A DNA stretch of 23,599 nucleotides from Rickettsiales bacterium (GCA_031273075.1 JAISSM010000046.1:1-23599); one strand, 5' to 3'; counted from the first letter of the stretch, positions 13,791-22,528 are shown. Notes: generated by a model from the sequence alone, not told the origin. Program-made: numbers and translations.

Positions 13791-14388
13791 CGACTATCTC
13801 CTTGAATTTTTTCGGGTCCAGCGACGCGCCGCCGACCAAAACGCCCGCGACATTATCTATCGCCAAAATCTCGCGCGCGTTCGCGGGCGCGACCGATCCG
13901 CCGTAAAGAATATCCGTTCCGGGAATTATTTCGGCGATTTTTTCGTGCGTTCGTCTTATTTCGTCCGCAGTCATCGCGTTTCCCGTTCCTATGGATCCGA
14001 CAGGCTCAAAAGCGACTATTATTTTTCCGTCGGTTTTCGGAACGGATTTCAACACCTCTGCCGGATTTTCTATACATATGATAGGCATTACGCCCGCCTC
14101 CAGACACCGCATCGCCTTGGCATGGACCAGTTCGTCGGTTTCGTTATGGTTGCGCCTTCTTTCCGAATGCCCGACAAGGCAGTATTTCGCGCCGGCCTCC
14201 CTTATCATCCGGGCCGATATTTCGCCCGTTCGCGCGCCGCAATCCTCCGTCGAACAGTCCTGGGCCCCCAGGGTTTCCCCGATCAAGTGGAACGGAACGC
14301 ACAGCATGGCGTTGGCCGCAAGCGGAATAAATTCCGAAAGCAGGGCCTTGTCGCCGTTCATTTTCCAATTGCCTATCACATACTTCAT
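13777..14388 (-). CDS. tpiA: Triose-phosphate isomerase, compact form
   Basis: Interconverts dihydroxyacetone phosphate and glyceraldehyde 3-phosphate. The 203-aa length is well below the usual 245-255. Catalytic residues remain: Lys in GNWKMN, His in VGHSERR, Glu in AFEPVG; phosphate-binding LYGGSV and GVLVGGASLD are intact. The mobile loop 6 reads PVGSIGTGN rather than PVWAIGTGK, losing the usual Trp. The missing residues are mainly between PIICIENPAE and the catalytic Glu and in the first third of the barrel. It is first in the operon tpiA-grpE-ybgC-tolQRA, divergent from ppiD. The Shine-Dalgarno sequence is poor. Probably functional, judging from the kept motifs. Confidence 0.9.
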   Translation of the reverse strand: MKYVIGNWKMNGDKALLSEFIPLAANAMLCVPFHLIGETLGAQDCSTEDCGARTGEISARMIREAGAKYCLVGHSERRRNHNETDELVHAKAMRCLEAGVMPIICIENPAEVLKSVPKTDGKIIVAFEPVGSIGTGNAMTADEIRRTHEKIAEIIPGTDILYGGSVAPANAREILAIDNVAGVLVGGASLDPKKFKEIVDVGK

Positions 14389-14459
14389 GCTTGCTTTATC
14401 CGTAATTTTTTTGCATTATTACACGGTTATATATAGTATATTCAAAAAGGAAAGTAAAG
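14389..14459. promoter_or_regulatory. Divergent tpiA / ppiD promoter region
   Basis: 71 AT-rich bases between two divergent genes. On the plus strand TATATT (14437-14442) lies 18 nt before the ppiD ATG, with TTGCAT (14411-14416) at a long 20-bp spacing. On the minus strand TTGAAT with an 18-bp spacer leads to TAATAA. The boxes are imperfect and the calls tentative; that both promoters lie here follows from gene orientation. Confidence 0.4.
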
Positions 14460-15881
14460 ATGTCATTACAAGGATTAAGGGACGCCTCTGAAAAAATCTG
14501 GGCAAAAGTCCTTATGGGCGTGCTTATCTTCTCGTTCGTCGGGTGGGGCGCGGCAAGCTGGCTTTTAGGGGAGACGACGGTCAATAATTCGCTCGTCCGC
14601 ATCGGGGCCGAATCGGTCAGCGTCGCGGAGTTCGAGCAAGAGCGCAACCGCCAGATGGCCCAGATGGGCAAGGATATGCAAAAAAAGATTTTCTTGGACA
14701 AACAGTCGCTGAACTATTTCAACCAACAGGTTCTGTCCAATCTGTCCATGCGGGTGTTGCTTGAACAGCACGCGTCCAACATCGGCCTTGTCGTATCGCC
14801 GATTTCGATCGCAAACATCATAAAAGGATCGCCGGAGTTTTGGGACGACGGCGCGTTTTCCACGGACAGGTTCGACTTTGTTTTGGACATGAACGGCATT
14901 ACGGAAAAGTATTTCACCGACACTTTGAGAAGAGGGGAATTGCGCGAGATGCTTTTGGGGTCGCTGAACAACAATCTTTCTGTTCCGAAATTCATGACCC
15001 TTGCCGTCTATAATTCGCGCGAGGCCCTTCGCAAAATAGAATTCAGCACCGTACGGTTCGACGCCTTTGCCGCAAACGGAACGCCGACTGAAGACAATCT
15101 TCGCGAAGTGTACGTAAAAAATCCCAAAATCGTTCCGGAGCACCGGACGATTTCCTATGTCATTATCGGCGCGAAGATGAATCAGCCCGAATCCTATGAC
15201 CGCGGGTACGAATCCGCGCGAAGCATCGAAGACATGCTTGTCGCCGGGGACGCCATGCGCGACGCGGCGAAGAAGATGCGCGTCGGCTTCAAATCGTTCG
15301 AGCCCATGACCGTACAGAGGCAGACGGCCTCCGGCGTCGCAAGCGATCCAATTCTTACCGACGAGATCATGCAGGGGCTGTTCGCGATGGAGCAGGGCCT
15401 GGAAAGCGAGATCATAGAGTCCAAGAACGGATTCGTGATTTTCCGCGTCGATAAAATCGATCCCGCGCACGCCGTTCCTTTCGGTTCCCGAAGGAACGAG
15501 CTGACCGTTTTGTGGCGCAGGGCGGAGCAGGAAAAACAGGCGTATCGCCGCGCGAACGAGATAGTCGTCGATGAAAAAAAACTGGCCGTATCGAACACGG
15601 TGTCGCGCGCGGTGGGCGCGCCGCTTGAAGTCCTTAACGCCGCGTTCTCGGCGGAGCCCATGAAGGCGCGCATTGTTCCGGGCGAAAACGCCTTTTACGT
15701 CGTGAAGGTCATAGAAGAGATTTCGCCAAGAATGAACAACGCGAAAAGGAAAGAGCTGGAGGGCGAGATAAAAGACGCGCTGGCGCGGCAGATCCTGGAC
15801 GACTATACGGACTTTTTAAGGCGGAAATACAAAATTTCTTCGAACGAGAAAATGATGCGCCGTCTGTTCGGCAACCAATAA
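14460..15881 (+). CDS. ppiD: PpiD/SurA-like periplasmic chaperone anchored in the inner membrane
   Basis: 473 aa; clear Shine-Dalgarno AAGGAAAG before the ATG. One N-terminal transmembrane helix (WAKVLMGVLIFSFVGWGAA, about 14-32) is followed by a SurA-N-like domain (LVRIGAESVSVAEFEQERNR onward) in the standard PpiD order. The middle (about 220-330) corresponds to the parvulin position, but I cannot see a convincing PPIase active site; PpiD parvulin domains are commonly inactive. A C-terminal helical region follows. PpiD assists newly translocated proteins at the Sec translocon, which fits ftsY 6 bp downstream and the envelope genes nearby. Confidence 0.83.
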   Translation: MSLQGLRDASEKIWAKVLMGVLIFSFVGWGAASWLLGETTVNNSLVRIGAESVSVAEFEQERNRQMAQMGKDMQKKIFLDKQSLNYFNQQVLSNLSMRVLLEQHASNIGLVVSPISIANIIKGSPEFWDDGAFSTDRFDFVLDMNGITEKYFTDTLRRGELREMLLGSLNNNLSVPKFMTLAVYNSREALRKIEFSTVRFDAFAANGTPTEDNLREVYVKNPKIVPEHRTISYVIIGAKMNQPESYDRGYESARSIEDMLVAGDAMRDAAKKMRVGFKSFEPMTVQRQTASGVASDPILTDEIMQGLFAMEQGLESEIIESKNGFVIFRVDKIDPAHAVPFGSRRNELTVLWRRAEQEKQAYRRANEIVVDEKKLAVSNTVSRAVGAPLEVLNAAFSAEPMKARIVPGENAFYVVKVIEEISPRMNNAKRKELEGEIKDALARQILDDYTDFLRRKYKISSNEKMMRRLFGNQ

Positions 15882-15887
15882 GCCGCC

Positions 15888-16706
15888 ATGGGTTTTCTCA
15901 GTTTGTTTTCCAAAAAAATAGACGATTCGTCGATGGAGGAACTGACCGACGCGCTGATACTCGGCGACGTCGCGCCGGACATTGCGGCGGATATCGTTCG
16001 GAATCTGGACAGGTCCGACGATCCTAAGGCGGCGCTTTCAAAAATTCTTGTCGGATACGCGAGGAAGCTGGAACGCGCCATGCCGGTCGATCCGAAGACT
16101 GTTCTGATCGTCGGCGCAAACGGTTCCGGGAAGACGACCACGATAGGAAAACTGGCCAAACAATTTTCGGATACGGGGCGCCGTGTCGTAATCGGCGCGT
16201 GCGATACTTTCCGCGCCGCGGCGGCGGAGCAATTAGGCGTATGGGCGGATCGCGCCGGCGCGCAAATCATAAAAGGGACGGACCCCGCCGCCGTTGCATA
16301 TAAAGCGGTGGAAAGCGGTTTATCTTCGGGCGACGGATCCGCGGTTCTTTTAGACACGGCAGGGCGGCTTCATAATCGCGACGATTTGATGAACGAATTG
16401 GCCAAAATCGCGCGCGTCATAAAAAAGGTCGACGCGAATGCGCCAAGCGAAACGTGGCTGGTCCTCGACGGGACCGCGGGGCAAAACGCCCTGAATCAGA
16501 TAGAATATTTCAACAAAGTCGTTCCTTTGACCGGGCTTATAGTCACGAAAATGGACGGGACAAGCAAGGGCGGATTTTTGATAAGTTACGCCGCGCGCGC
16601 CGCAAAGCCCCTTTCGGTCGCGTATATCGGATACGGCGAGAAAATCGGCGATCTGGTTGAGTTCTCCGCAGAGAGATATATCGATCGTTTTCTTGACAGG
16701 AATTGA
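15888..16706 (+). CDS. ftsY: Signal recognition particle receptor FtsY
   Basis: 272-aa SRP GTPase that docks ribosome-SRP complexes at the membrane. All G motifs are present: GANGSGKTTTIGKLA (P-loop), DTFRAAAAEQL (I-box), LLDTAGR, TKMDGTSKGG and the closing YIGYGEKIGDL. The N domain occupies about residues 1-65, and the long acidic A domain of E. coli FtsY is absent, as in many short alphaproteobacterial forms. The start is 6 bp after the ppiD stop and has no Shine-Dalgarno sequence, so translation probably depends on coupling. Confidence 0.95.
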   Translation: MGFLSLFSKKIDDSSMEELTDALILGDVAPDIAADIVRNLDRSDDPKAALSKILVGYARKLERAMPVDPKTVLIVGANGSGKTTTIGKLAKQFSDTGRRVVIGACDTFRAAAAEQLGVWADRAGAQIIKGTDPAAVAYKAVESGLSSGDGSAVLLDTAGRLHNRDDLMNELAKIARVIKKVDANAPSETWLVLDGTAGQNALNQIEYFNKVVPLTGLIVTKMDGTSKGGFLISYAARAAKPLSVAYIGYGEKIGDLVEFSAERYIDRFLDRN

Positions 16707-16717
16707 CATTAATTCAC

Positions 16718-16747
16718 TGGACGCGTCAAGAAAATTTTTGTTATAAT
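16718..16747 (+). promoter_or_regulatory. Promoter of the autotransporter gene
   Basis: TGGACG (16718-16723, 4 of 6 matches), 18-bp spacer, perfect TATAAT (16742-16747). The start near 16754 gives a leader of about 7 nt before the ATG at 16761. An in-frame ATG at 16746 lies inside the -10 box and cannot be in this transcript. Two TTGACA-like sequences further upstream are too distant. Confidence 0.5.
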
Positions 16748-16760
16748 GCCTTTGAGAGAG

Positions 16761-19700
16761 ATGTTTATCAAAAAAATATCATTTTTCGCCGCGTTTTTCG
16801 CCGCGCTTTCCAGTGGCGCCAAGGCGGCGGCGCCGGGGACGGATTTCCAAGTCGCGGCCCAGCTTCTTCGCGCGGCGCGCGCGGGCGACATCAACATGGT
16901 CGAACGTCTTGTCAACAGCGGCGCGAACGTGAATTATGTCGACGGCACCGGCCTTTCCATCGTTTGCACCGCGATAATGAACAACGACCTTAAAGCGGCC
17001 CAAATCCTGCAGATTTACGGCGCCGACGCAAGCCGGTGCGACATGCAGATCCGGCGGCATCAAAGCGGGCTTCCGAAAGAGGGCGGCGGCGGGGTGTTTT
17101 CGGGATTAAGCAACGCGCAGAATATGACTTTGGCCGCGGGCGCGGTCGGTCTCGCCGTCGGCGGCGTATATATTTTGGGCGACGATCTGTTCGGGATAGG
17201 CGGCGGCAGGTCAAGCGGCGCGACCGGAAGCGGCCAGGGCGGCGGAGGCGGAGGAAACACCGGCGGCGGAACGGTCGGCGATTTGAGAATAACCGTTCCG
17301 CAAAGCCCCACCCCGTCCGAAGGCAACTTTTGGAGCACCGGTCCGAACCAAGCCGGCTGGGATTTTATGAAGACGGGGACGATCGTGGACGCGCCGGTCA
17401 TCTGGCATATCCCGAATTATTTGTATATGACGGGCGGATACGCGGCTCTTGGGCGCCAGTACACGGGGCAGGTGACTTTCAGAAACGTGGAAACCGGCGC
17501 GCTTCTGTCGCTTACGTCCGGACTTGTCGGCCAAGTTGACGGAATGGCGCCGGTCCCGGTTGCGCTTATAACCGCGAACGGAATCAAAAATCCCGGCGCG
17601 AACGGGAGTGAAAACAAAGCAAGCACCGCCGGAAACAGGGAAATAAAATACGCGACGGCGTGCAGCGTGTCACAGGCGGGCGTTGTGTCGAACTGCATCC
17701 CCGCGATTACCAACCGGTATAAAAATATCGACGGCGGCGGTTTGGAAATCGCTTTGAATTACGATTGGTCGGGGTCCGGCACGGTCTTTAACGAAAACGC
17801 GACGGCCTTGGACACGCTGTTGGCGCAAATAATCGTCGGACAGGCCGGTTCGTACGGCGCCGATGAAACGCCCGCCAACGTGGATTTTATCGGATTCATG
17901 CCAAGCGGCCAGATCGCGCTGTATAGAACCGGCGGCGGAAAGAAAATGAAAACGCTGGACGTTTCGGACCAGATCGTGATCGGAACGGTGACCGGCGGGA
18001 CCGACGGATTCGGAGACGGCAGCGAATTTATAATAGACGGCGTAACATACGGGATCGTCATGGACGGGAAGGGATTCGTCGCCACCGCGAACGGCTGCGC
18101 GCCCTCCGACGACTGGGATTGCAAGATACGCGGCTATCGCGGCGCCGGCACGGACGGGCTCTACTATGTCGCCACCGGTCCCGACGGGCGGATCGACGCG
18201 GCGTTTGAGATAGATATGATTTCCGGCGAAGTTAAAATAGTAAAGAAAGGATGGGCGGACAGCGCCTATTATAACTACGAGGCCATGTACGATTCCTTCT
18301 TCGGCCAGCAAACCCTTATCAACGCCGGCATTTCGCAAAGATACGGCGTGATCGCCAACGCCGCGCTGGTCGATTCCATGAAAGATATAAGCGGCGACAA
18401 CGACATGGGGGTCGTCCGGGCCGCCGGGGGCGCCAACGGCAACCAGACGGGCATGCAGTCCAAGATGGCGGATTTGATCGATAAATATTATTACGAAGAC
18501 GGCGCGCGCGACGGCGCGACTTTCAACCCGGAGAGGCTTATCGCGTTCTGGGGCGGGGCGAGCAGTCCGATATTTGTTTTCAGCGCGGGCGAATACAAAT
18601 GCGGGGTCAATGGATGCGACTTTACCAAGACCCAGGACGCCACGTTTGAAAACGCCATGCCTTTGCTTTTCGACGGATTGAATCATCACTTCATGACGGC
18701 GGCGGCGGTGATCGGCGGAAATATCGGGGCCAGCGCTTCGTCGGAGCCGACGTTCGCCAATAATAACAAATACAGGCTTGCGACGTATACGGACAAGGAC
18801 GGCGACGAATACGCGGCGCGGGCCTGCGGACTTTCGGGAAGCGGCATAGGTTCCGGAAGCAAAGTCGACCCATGGTGTTTCGCCGTGCCCGCGCTTACCG
18901 GAGAGCAGGCGGTCGCGACCCTTGCCGGCGCGGTCGGGCTTTTGCAAAGCGCGTTTCATTACAAGGCCATGACCAACGAATATATTTTCGCGCTTTTGGC
19001 GCTGACCGCGGACGGAAGGGCGCTGCCCGACAACGTGCTTCGCGGCATGTACCAATTGCCTGCGGATCGTGATTCGTCGATTTTGACGGATGCGGAATGG
19101 AAGGTCGAGTTCGACAAGGTATTCGGGTACGGGATGATAAATTTGAGGCGCGCGACGACGCCGAACGAAAAACTGTATTTCAACGGCAACAAACTTGGAA
19201 AATGGTCGGCGTCGACGCGGTCCGCCGTCGCCGCGACGGCGCTTAGCCCGTCGACGCCGTTCGGCGCGCAGTCCTTTACGATTTCAACGCCTGTGTTCGA
19301 CTTTGTTGAAAGCACGGACGGCGAAAGCATGCCGCGCGCGTTCGACTTTGATTTTTCATTATCCTCTTCGGTTCGGGGATCGAACCTGTCCGGATTGCTG
19401 GGCGATATTTCTTTCGACAAAGAAGACAGAGATGAAAGCATAACGCTTAAATTATCGGACGACGGGCGCGACGTTAAAAACCTTAAAATCGGATTTGCGG
19501 AGGGCGGCATGTCTTTCGCCATGGGATATAAACAGAATTCCGCGTCCGTTTTCTCGACCGGAAATCCGATCATGTCTTTGGCCGGACGGGCGTTCAATGC
19601 GACGGCCAACTTGGGCGGACTTAGTTTCTCGGCGTTCGGCGGAAGCATAACCGACGAAGGACTTCTCGCAACCGACCCGATGTTGTCCGGCGAATTCAGG

Positions 19701-20282
19701 CCCGCGTCTTTGGGCGGCGTTTACGGATTCGATTCTTCGTTCGAATTTGGCGCGTTCAAGCTCGGCGCGGGATATATGGCGGAAGATTCGACGACTCTCG
19801 GCATGGCAAGCGGCGGATTGTTTTCCTTGGGCGGCGGCAAGACGGCCTTTGCGAACGCCGGGGTGAAATTGGGCGGCTTTACGGCGTCGTACACGATCGC
19901 GCGGACTGAAACGAATCCCGGATACGGATTTATAGAAAGCGTGTCGGATCTGTATTCCGATTCATACGGGCTTAGCGCGGACTTTGGAAAATGGTCGTTC
20001 AATATTTCGCGGCCCCTTGCGGTCATAGGCGGGCGGCTTGCCTATATGCACACCGATTACGAATTTGTGAAATCCGACAACGGGTATGATTTGGCGACGG
20101 ATTCCGCGTTGCGTGAAATCGATCTTGCGCCCGAACATCGCGAAACGCGCCTAAGCATTCTGTACAGGCCGATCGTTTCCGACAGGGTCGATTTGGCGTT
20201 CGGCGTTGCAGGCCGCGTCAATCCGGACAACATCAAAGGGTTCGAACAATTGCTTGTTCTGAAATTCCGCCGCGTATGGTAG
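16761..20282 (+). CDS. Autotransporter with N-terminal ankyrin-like repeats and degenerate subtilase-like passenger
   Basis: 1173 aa. A signal peptide (residues 1-22, ending GAKA) precedes two ankyrin-like repeats (about 28-95; AARAGDINMVERLVNSGANVN). A hydrophobic segment (LAAGAVGLAVGGVYIL, about 120-140) and a Gly-rich linker follow. The large passenger (about 170-840) has a stretch near residue 712, LTGEQAVATLAGAVGLLQ, shaped like the helix after the catalytic Ser of S8 peptidases, with GTSxAAP missing, and later GYGMINL, typical of the end of that domain. No Asp or His subtilase motif is visible, so it is likely inactive. The last 290 or so residues form an autotransporter-type beta barrel ending in Trp. 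The barrel and secretion are well supported; the peptidase relationship is inference. The ligand is unknown. Confidence 0.75.
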   Translation: MFIKKISFFAAFFAALSSGAKAAAPGTDFQVAAQLLRAARAGDINMVERLVNSGANVNYVDGTGLSIVCTAIMNNDLKAAQILQIYGADASRCDMQIRRHQSGLPKEGGGGVFSGLSNAQNMTLAAGAVGLAVGGVYILGDDLFGIGGGRSSGATGSGQGGGGGGNTGGGTVGDLRITVPQSPTPSEGNFWSTGPNQAGWDFMKTGTIVDAPVIWHIPNYLYMTGGYAALGRQYTGQVTFRNVETGALLSLTSGLVGQVDGMAPVPVALITANGIKNPGANGSENKASTAGNREIKYATACSVSQAGVVSNCIPAITNRYKNIDGGGLEIALNYDWSGSGTVFNENATALDTLLAQIIVGQAGSYGADETPANVDFIGFMPSGQIALYRTGGGKKMKTLDVSDQIVIGTVTGGTDGFGDGSEFIIDGVTYGIVMDGKGFVATANGCAPSDDWDCKIRGYRGAGTDGLYYVATGPDGRIDAAFEIDMISGEVKIVKKGWADSAYYNYEAMYDSFFGQQTLINAGISQRYGVIANAALVDSMKDISGDNDMGVVRAAGGANGNQTGMQSKMADLIDKYYYEDGARDGATFNPERLIAFWGGASSPIFVFSAGEYKCGVNGCDFTKTQDATFENAMPLLFDGLNHHFMTAAAVIGGNIGASASSEPTFANNNKYRLATYTDKDGDEYAARACGLSGSGIGSGSKVDPWCFAVPALTGEQAVATLAGAVGLLQSAFHYKAMTNEYIFALLALTADGRALPDNVLRGMYQLPADRDSSILTDAEWKVEFDKVFGYGMINLRRATTPNEKLYFNGNKLGKWSASTRSAVAATALSPSTPFGAQSFTISTPVFDFVESTDGESMPRAFDFDFSLSSSVRGSNLSGLLGDISFDKEDRDESITLKLSDDGRDVKNLKIGFAEGGMSFAMGYKQNSASVFSTGNPIMSLAGRAFNATANLGGLSFSAFGGSITDEGLLATDPMLSGEFRPASLGGVYGFDSSFEFGAFKLGAGYMAEDSTTLGMASGGLFSLGGGKTAFANAGVKLGGFTASYTIARTETNPGYGFIESVSDLYSDSYGLSADFGKWSFNISRPLAVIGGRLAYMHTDYEFVKSDNGYDLATDSALREIDLAPEHRETRLSILYRPIVSDRVDLAFGVAGRVNPDNIKGFEQLLVLKFRRVW

Positions 20283-20318
20283 GTTTGACAAACCTTTGCG
20301 CCGTGATATAATCGGCGC
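20281..20318 (+). promoter_or_regulatory. lpxD promoter with two palindromes, leaderless start
   Basis: Perfect TTGACA (20285-20290), 16-bp spacer, perfect TATAAT (20307-20312), with the ATG only 6 nt after the -10, predicting a leaderless mRNA. AGGTTTG-A-CAAACCT (20281-20295) covers the -35, and GCGCCG/CGGCGC (20298-20303, 20313-20318) brackets the -10. Since transcription would start at the ATG, these cannot be mRNA hairpins and could be protein-binding sites. Confidence 0.65.
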
Positions 20319-21383
20319 ATGATAAAAAGACTTCTCTTGAAACTTTTCGGGCCGCGGATCAAAAAGACCAGCGCGGGCGAAATCGCCGACATGTTCGGGC
20401 TGGAACTCAAAGGCGACCGGGCGACCGTGATCTCCGGAATCGCGCCGATCGCGGACGCAAAATCGGGCGATATCGCCTTTTATTCCACAGAACGCAATCA
20501 CGACACATTCCGGATCCTTCCGTTGGAAGTTCTTAAAAATACGAAGGCCAGCGTCATTATAGTTCAGCCGGAAAACGTCCAGCATGCGCCGAAGGGCGCG
20601 GCGCTGTTGATTACCGAGCGTCCGCGGGCCGAAGTCGTGAAGGTTCTGGGCTTTATTTTTGCAGAGCCGCGGAAGCGCGGGATATCCCTTGACGCGATTA
20701 TCGCGCGCGGCGTTTATTTTCGGAAAAGGCGCAGCGTTTACGTCGCCCCGTTCGCCATCATCGAAAAGGGCGCGGTCATAGAAGAGGACGTTCAAGTGAT
20801 GTCCGGCGCGTATATCGGACGCAACTGTCAAATCGGAAAGAACACGATCGTTCATCCGAACGCGGTCATTGAGAACGCGACGATCGGCGAAAACTCCGTC
20901 ATTCACAGCGGGGCGTGCATCGGCAAAGAGGGATTCGGCTATACCGTTCAGGACGGAAAGACGGTTTTCATTCCGCACGCCGGACGCGTTGTGATCGGGA
21001 ACGAGGTTTCGATCGGCGCGAACAGCTGCGTCGACCGCGGCATGATCACCGACACCAAAATCGGCGACGGAACGAAGATCGACAATCTGGTTCAAATCGC
21101 GCACGGCGTGGTGGTCGGCAAAAATTGCTTTTTGGCGGCGGGCGTCGGGCTTGCCGGCGGGGTCGTCGTCGGCGACCGCGTGTTCATGGGCGGGCACGTC
21201 GGCATAGCGAACGGACTTAAAATCGGAGACGACGTGAAAATCGCCGGGCAAAGCGGCCTTATGCGAAGCGTTCCCGCCGGCGAAGAATGGCTGGGCAACC
21301 CCGCATTTCCGGCGCGTGAAAGTTTGCGCATGACGGCGTGGGTGCGCAAGAACGCGATAAAGAAAAATGACAAGGCCGATTGA
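20319..21383 (+). CDS. lpxD: UDP-3-O-acylglucosamine N-acyltransferase (LpxD)
   Basis: 354 aa; third step of lipid A synthesis, transferring a 3-hydroxyacyl chain from ACP to the glucosamine nitrogen. The N-terminal domain (about 1-100) contains SGIAPIADAKSGDIAFYS, the LpxD uridine-binding region. Hexapeptide repeats forming the left-handed beta helix run from about 125 to 320 (for example IGENSVIHSGACIGKEGFGY). The catalytic His lies in IAHGVVVGKNCFLAAG. The C-terminal helix follows GNPAFPAR. lpxD usually sits with bamA, fabZ and lpxA; here it is paired with rimI instead. The gene ends 17 bp inside rimI, so the two form an operon. Confidence 0.95.
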   Translation: MIKRLLLKLFGPRIKKTSAGEIADMFGLELKGDRATVISGIAPIADAKSGDIAFYSTERNHDTFRILPLEVLKNTKASVIIVQPENVQHAPKGAALLITERPRAEVVKVLGFIFAEPRKRGISLDAIIARGVYFRKRRSVYVAPFAIIEKGAVIEEDVQVMSGAYIGRNCQIGKNTIVHPNAVIENATIGENSVIHSGACIGKEGFGYTVQDGKTVFIPHAGRVVIGNEVSIGANSCVDRGMITDTKIGDGTKIDNLVQIAHGVVVGKNCFLAAGVGLAGGVVVGDRVFMGGHVGIANGLKIGDDVKIAGQSGLMRSVPAGEEWLGNPAFPARESLRMTAWVRKNAIKKNDKAD

Positions 21384-21765
21384 ATTCGCGGCCGAAATGC
21401 ACGCCGAATGTTTTCCAAATAAACCGTGGACCGTCCAAGACTTTGAGGGCCTTGAAAAATCCGGCGCGCGGATCGTCGCGTCCGACGACGGGTTCATAGT
21501 ATGGCGCGTTGTCGGCGATGACGCGGAGATAATCACTATCGGCGTTCGGCCCAACGCGCGACGCCGCGGCGTCGCGATCGCCATGATCGCCGCCATGGAA
21601 AAAGAACTTTCAAAGAAAGGCGTTTCGAAGATTTTTTTGGAAGTCGCGGTCGACAATATCGCCGCGATAAAACTTTATGAAAAAAACGCCTTCGTCCGAG
21701 TCGGCCGACGCCCGAAATATTACGACGGGATCGACGGCGTCATAATGGAAAAGAGGATTAGTTAG
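21367..21765 (+). CDS. rimI: Ribosomal protein S18 alanine N-acetyltransferase (RimI-like GNAT)
   Basis: 132 aa. GNAT motif A appears as ITIGVRPNARRRGVAIAMIAAM, with RRRGVA as the acetyl-CoA loop, and the RimI-style segment IFLEVAVDNIAAIKLYEKNAFVRVGRRPKYY, ending in a Tyr-Tyr pair typical for RimI. The N-terminus (AAEMHAECFPNKPWTVQDFE) also matches the family (H, W). The start overlaps lpxD by 17 bp. In many genomes rimI is next to tsaB; that link is absent here. The last 8 bp overlap the end of the convergent secreted-protein gene. Another GNAT role is possible. Confidence 0.82.
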   Translation: MTRPIEFAAEMHAECFPNKPWTVQDFEGLEKSGARIVASDDGFIVWRVVGDDAEIITIGVRPNARRRGVAIAMIAAMEKELSKKGVSKIFLEVAVDNIAAIKLYEKNAFVRVGRRPKYYDGIDGVIMEKRIS

Positions 21766-22501
21766 CGGTACAGTTGCCGTACGTGAACGTCGCTCCTGTC
21801 GCGTCTTCATATTCGCCGGATATGGTGAGGGCAGGGGTGGTTGTTTCTACAAAGCCGTCGCCGCACGATTCATTATCCGCAACGGTCTTGTAATCGGGAT
21901 TCTCGCACGTCCCATTTATAGGACATGTCACGGCGGATGCGGTGGGTGCGGTGGATGTGGACTCATCAAGCCAATCACAACCTGGAAATTCTAATAATTT
22001 GGAACGGGTACAAGTATAAAAAGAATTCACAGGGTGAGTACCTGAAAAGAAACAGTAATCTACACACCGCCGCCAACAATCCCTCCTACAGTTAGAATCA
22101 AGCGACACACCGAAGCCGTGTGCATATGCCCAAGGCGCATCGGCGCTGTCTACATCACAGGTTAGATTATTTGTATTATCCGTTATGCTTGTGATACGAC
22201 ACATACAAGCACCTACATTTTGTGCATTTGGTATAGGCGGTCTTGAGGTACTATTTGTAGCACATATTACTTCTCCGCTTACAGTGATGTTGAAAGGCCT
22301 CAAAGTTGTTATAGTCCACCACGCACCCTCAGGGGGCTCATCGCTGGCGTTCGTTTGATATTCGTAGACAATGGTACCGGTAGGGGAGTCAAGCCGGGTA
22401 TTACTCCTCCAAGTAAAAGAGGACGATTTTCCACACAATTTTACGGCAAGAAGATCGGTTGTCCAAAGTGTCATTACAATCAAAATCAAAAGTTTTTTCA
22501 T
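21758..22501 (-). CDS. Cys-rich secreted protein of unknown function (paralogue B)
   Basis: 247 aa from the ATG at 22501, preceded by a GAGAAAGG ribosome-binding site. The signal peptide (MKKLLILIVMTLWTTDLLA) leads into VKLCGK as in paralogue A. About 15 Cys; a Cys cluster (CRRDCWRRCVDYC) and shared blocks CRITSITD, ADAPWAY, CTRSKLL, ASAVTCP, YKTVAD, SCGDGFVETTTP and a C-terminal NCTAN align with paralogue A, while the region after the first Cys is unrelated in length and sequence. It is AT-rich compared with the neighbouring genes. RNA copy B lies about 180 bp upstream. The frame is open far upstream to 22990, through the RNA element; this is rejected as coding because a signal peptide starts at the chosen ATG. 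Function unknown. Confidence 0.75.
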   Translation of the reverse strand: MKKLLILIVMTLWTTDLLAVKLCGKSSSFTWRSNTRLDSPTGTIVYEYQTNASDEPPEGAWWTITTLRPFNITVSGEVICATNSTSRPPIPNAQNVGACMCRITSITDNTNNLTCDVDSADAPWAYAHGFGVSLDSNCRRDCWRRCVDYCFFSGTHPVNSFYTCTRSKLLEFPGCDWLDESTSTAPTASAVTCPINGTCENPDYKTVADNESCGDGFVETTTPALTISGEYEDATGATFTYGNCTAN

Positions 22502-22528
22502 ATTGTGTGCCTTTCTCTGGTGTTTGAG

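Noticed and set aside
17670..19055. 461-codon open frame antisense to the autotransporter
   Set aside because: Shadow of the repetitive GC-rich passenger; no recognisable domain.
20151..21656. 501-codon open frame antisense to lpxD and neighbours
   Set aside because: Runs across three genes on the other strand and is full of low-complexity Arg/Asp/His; no start signal or motif.
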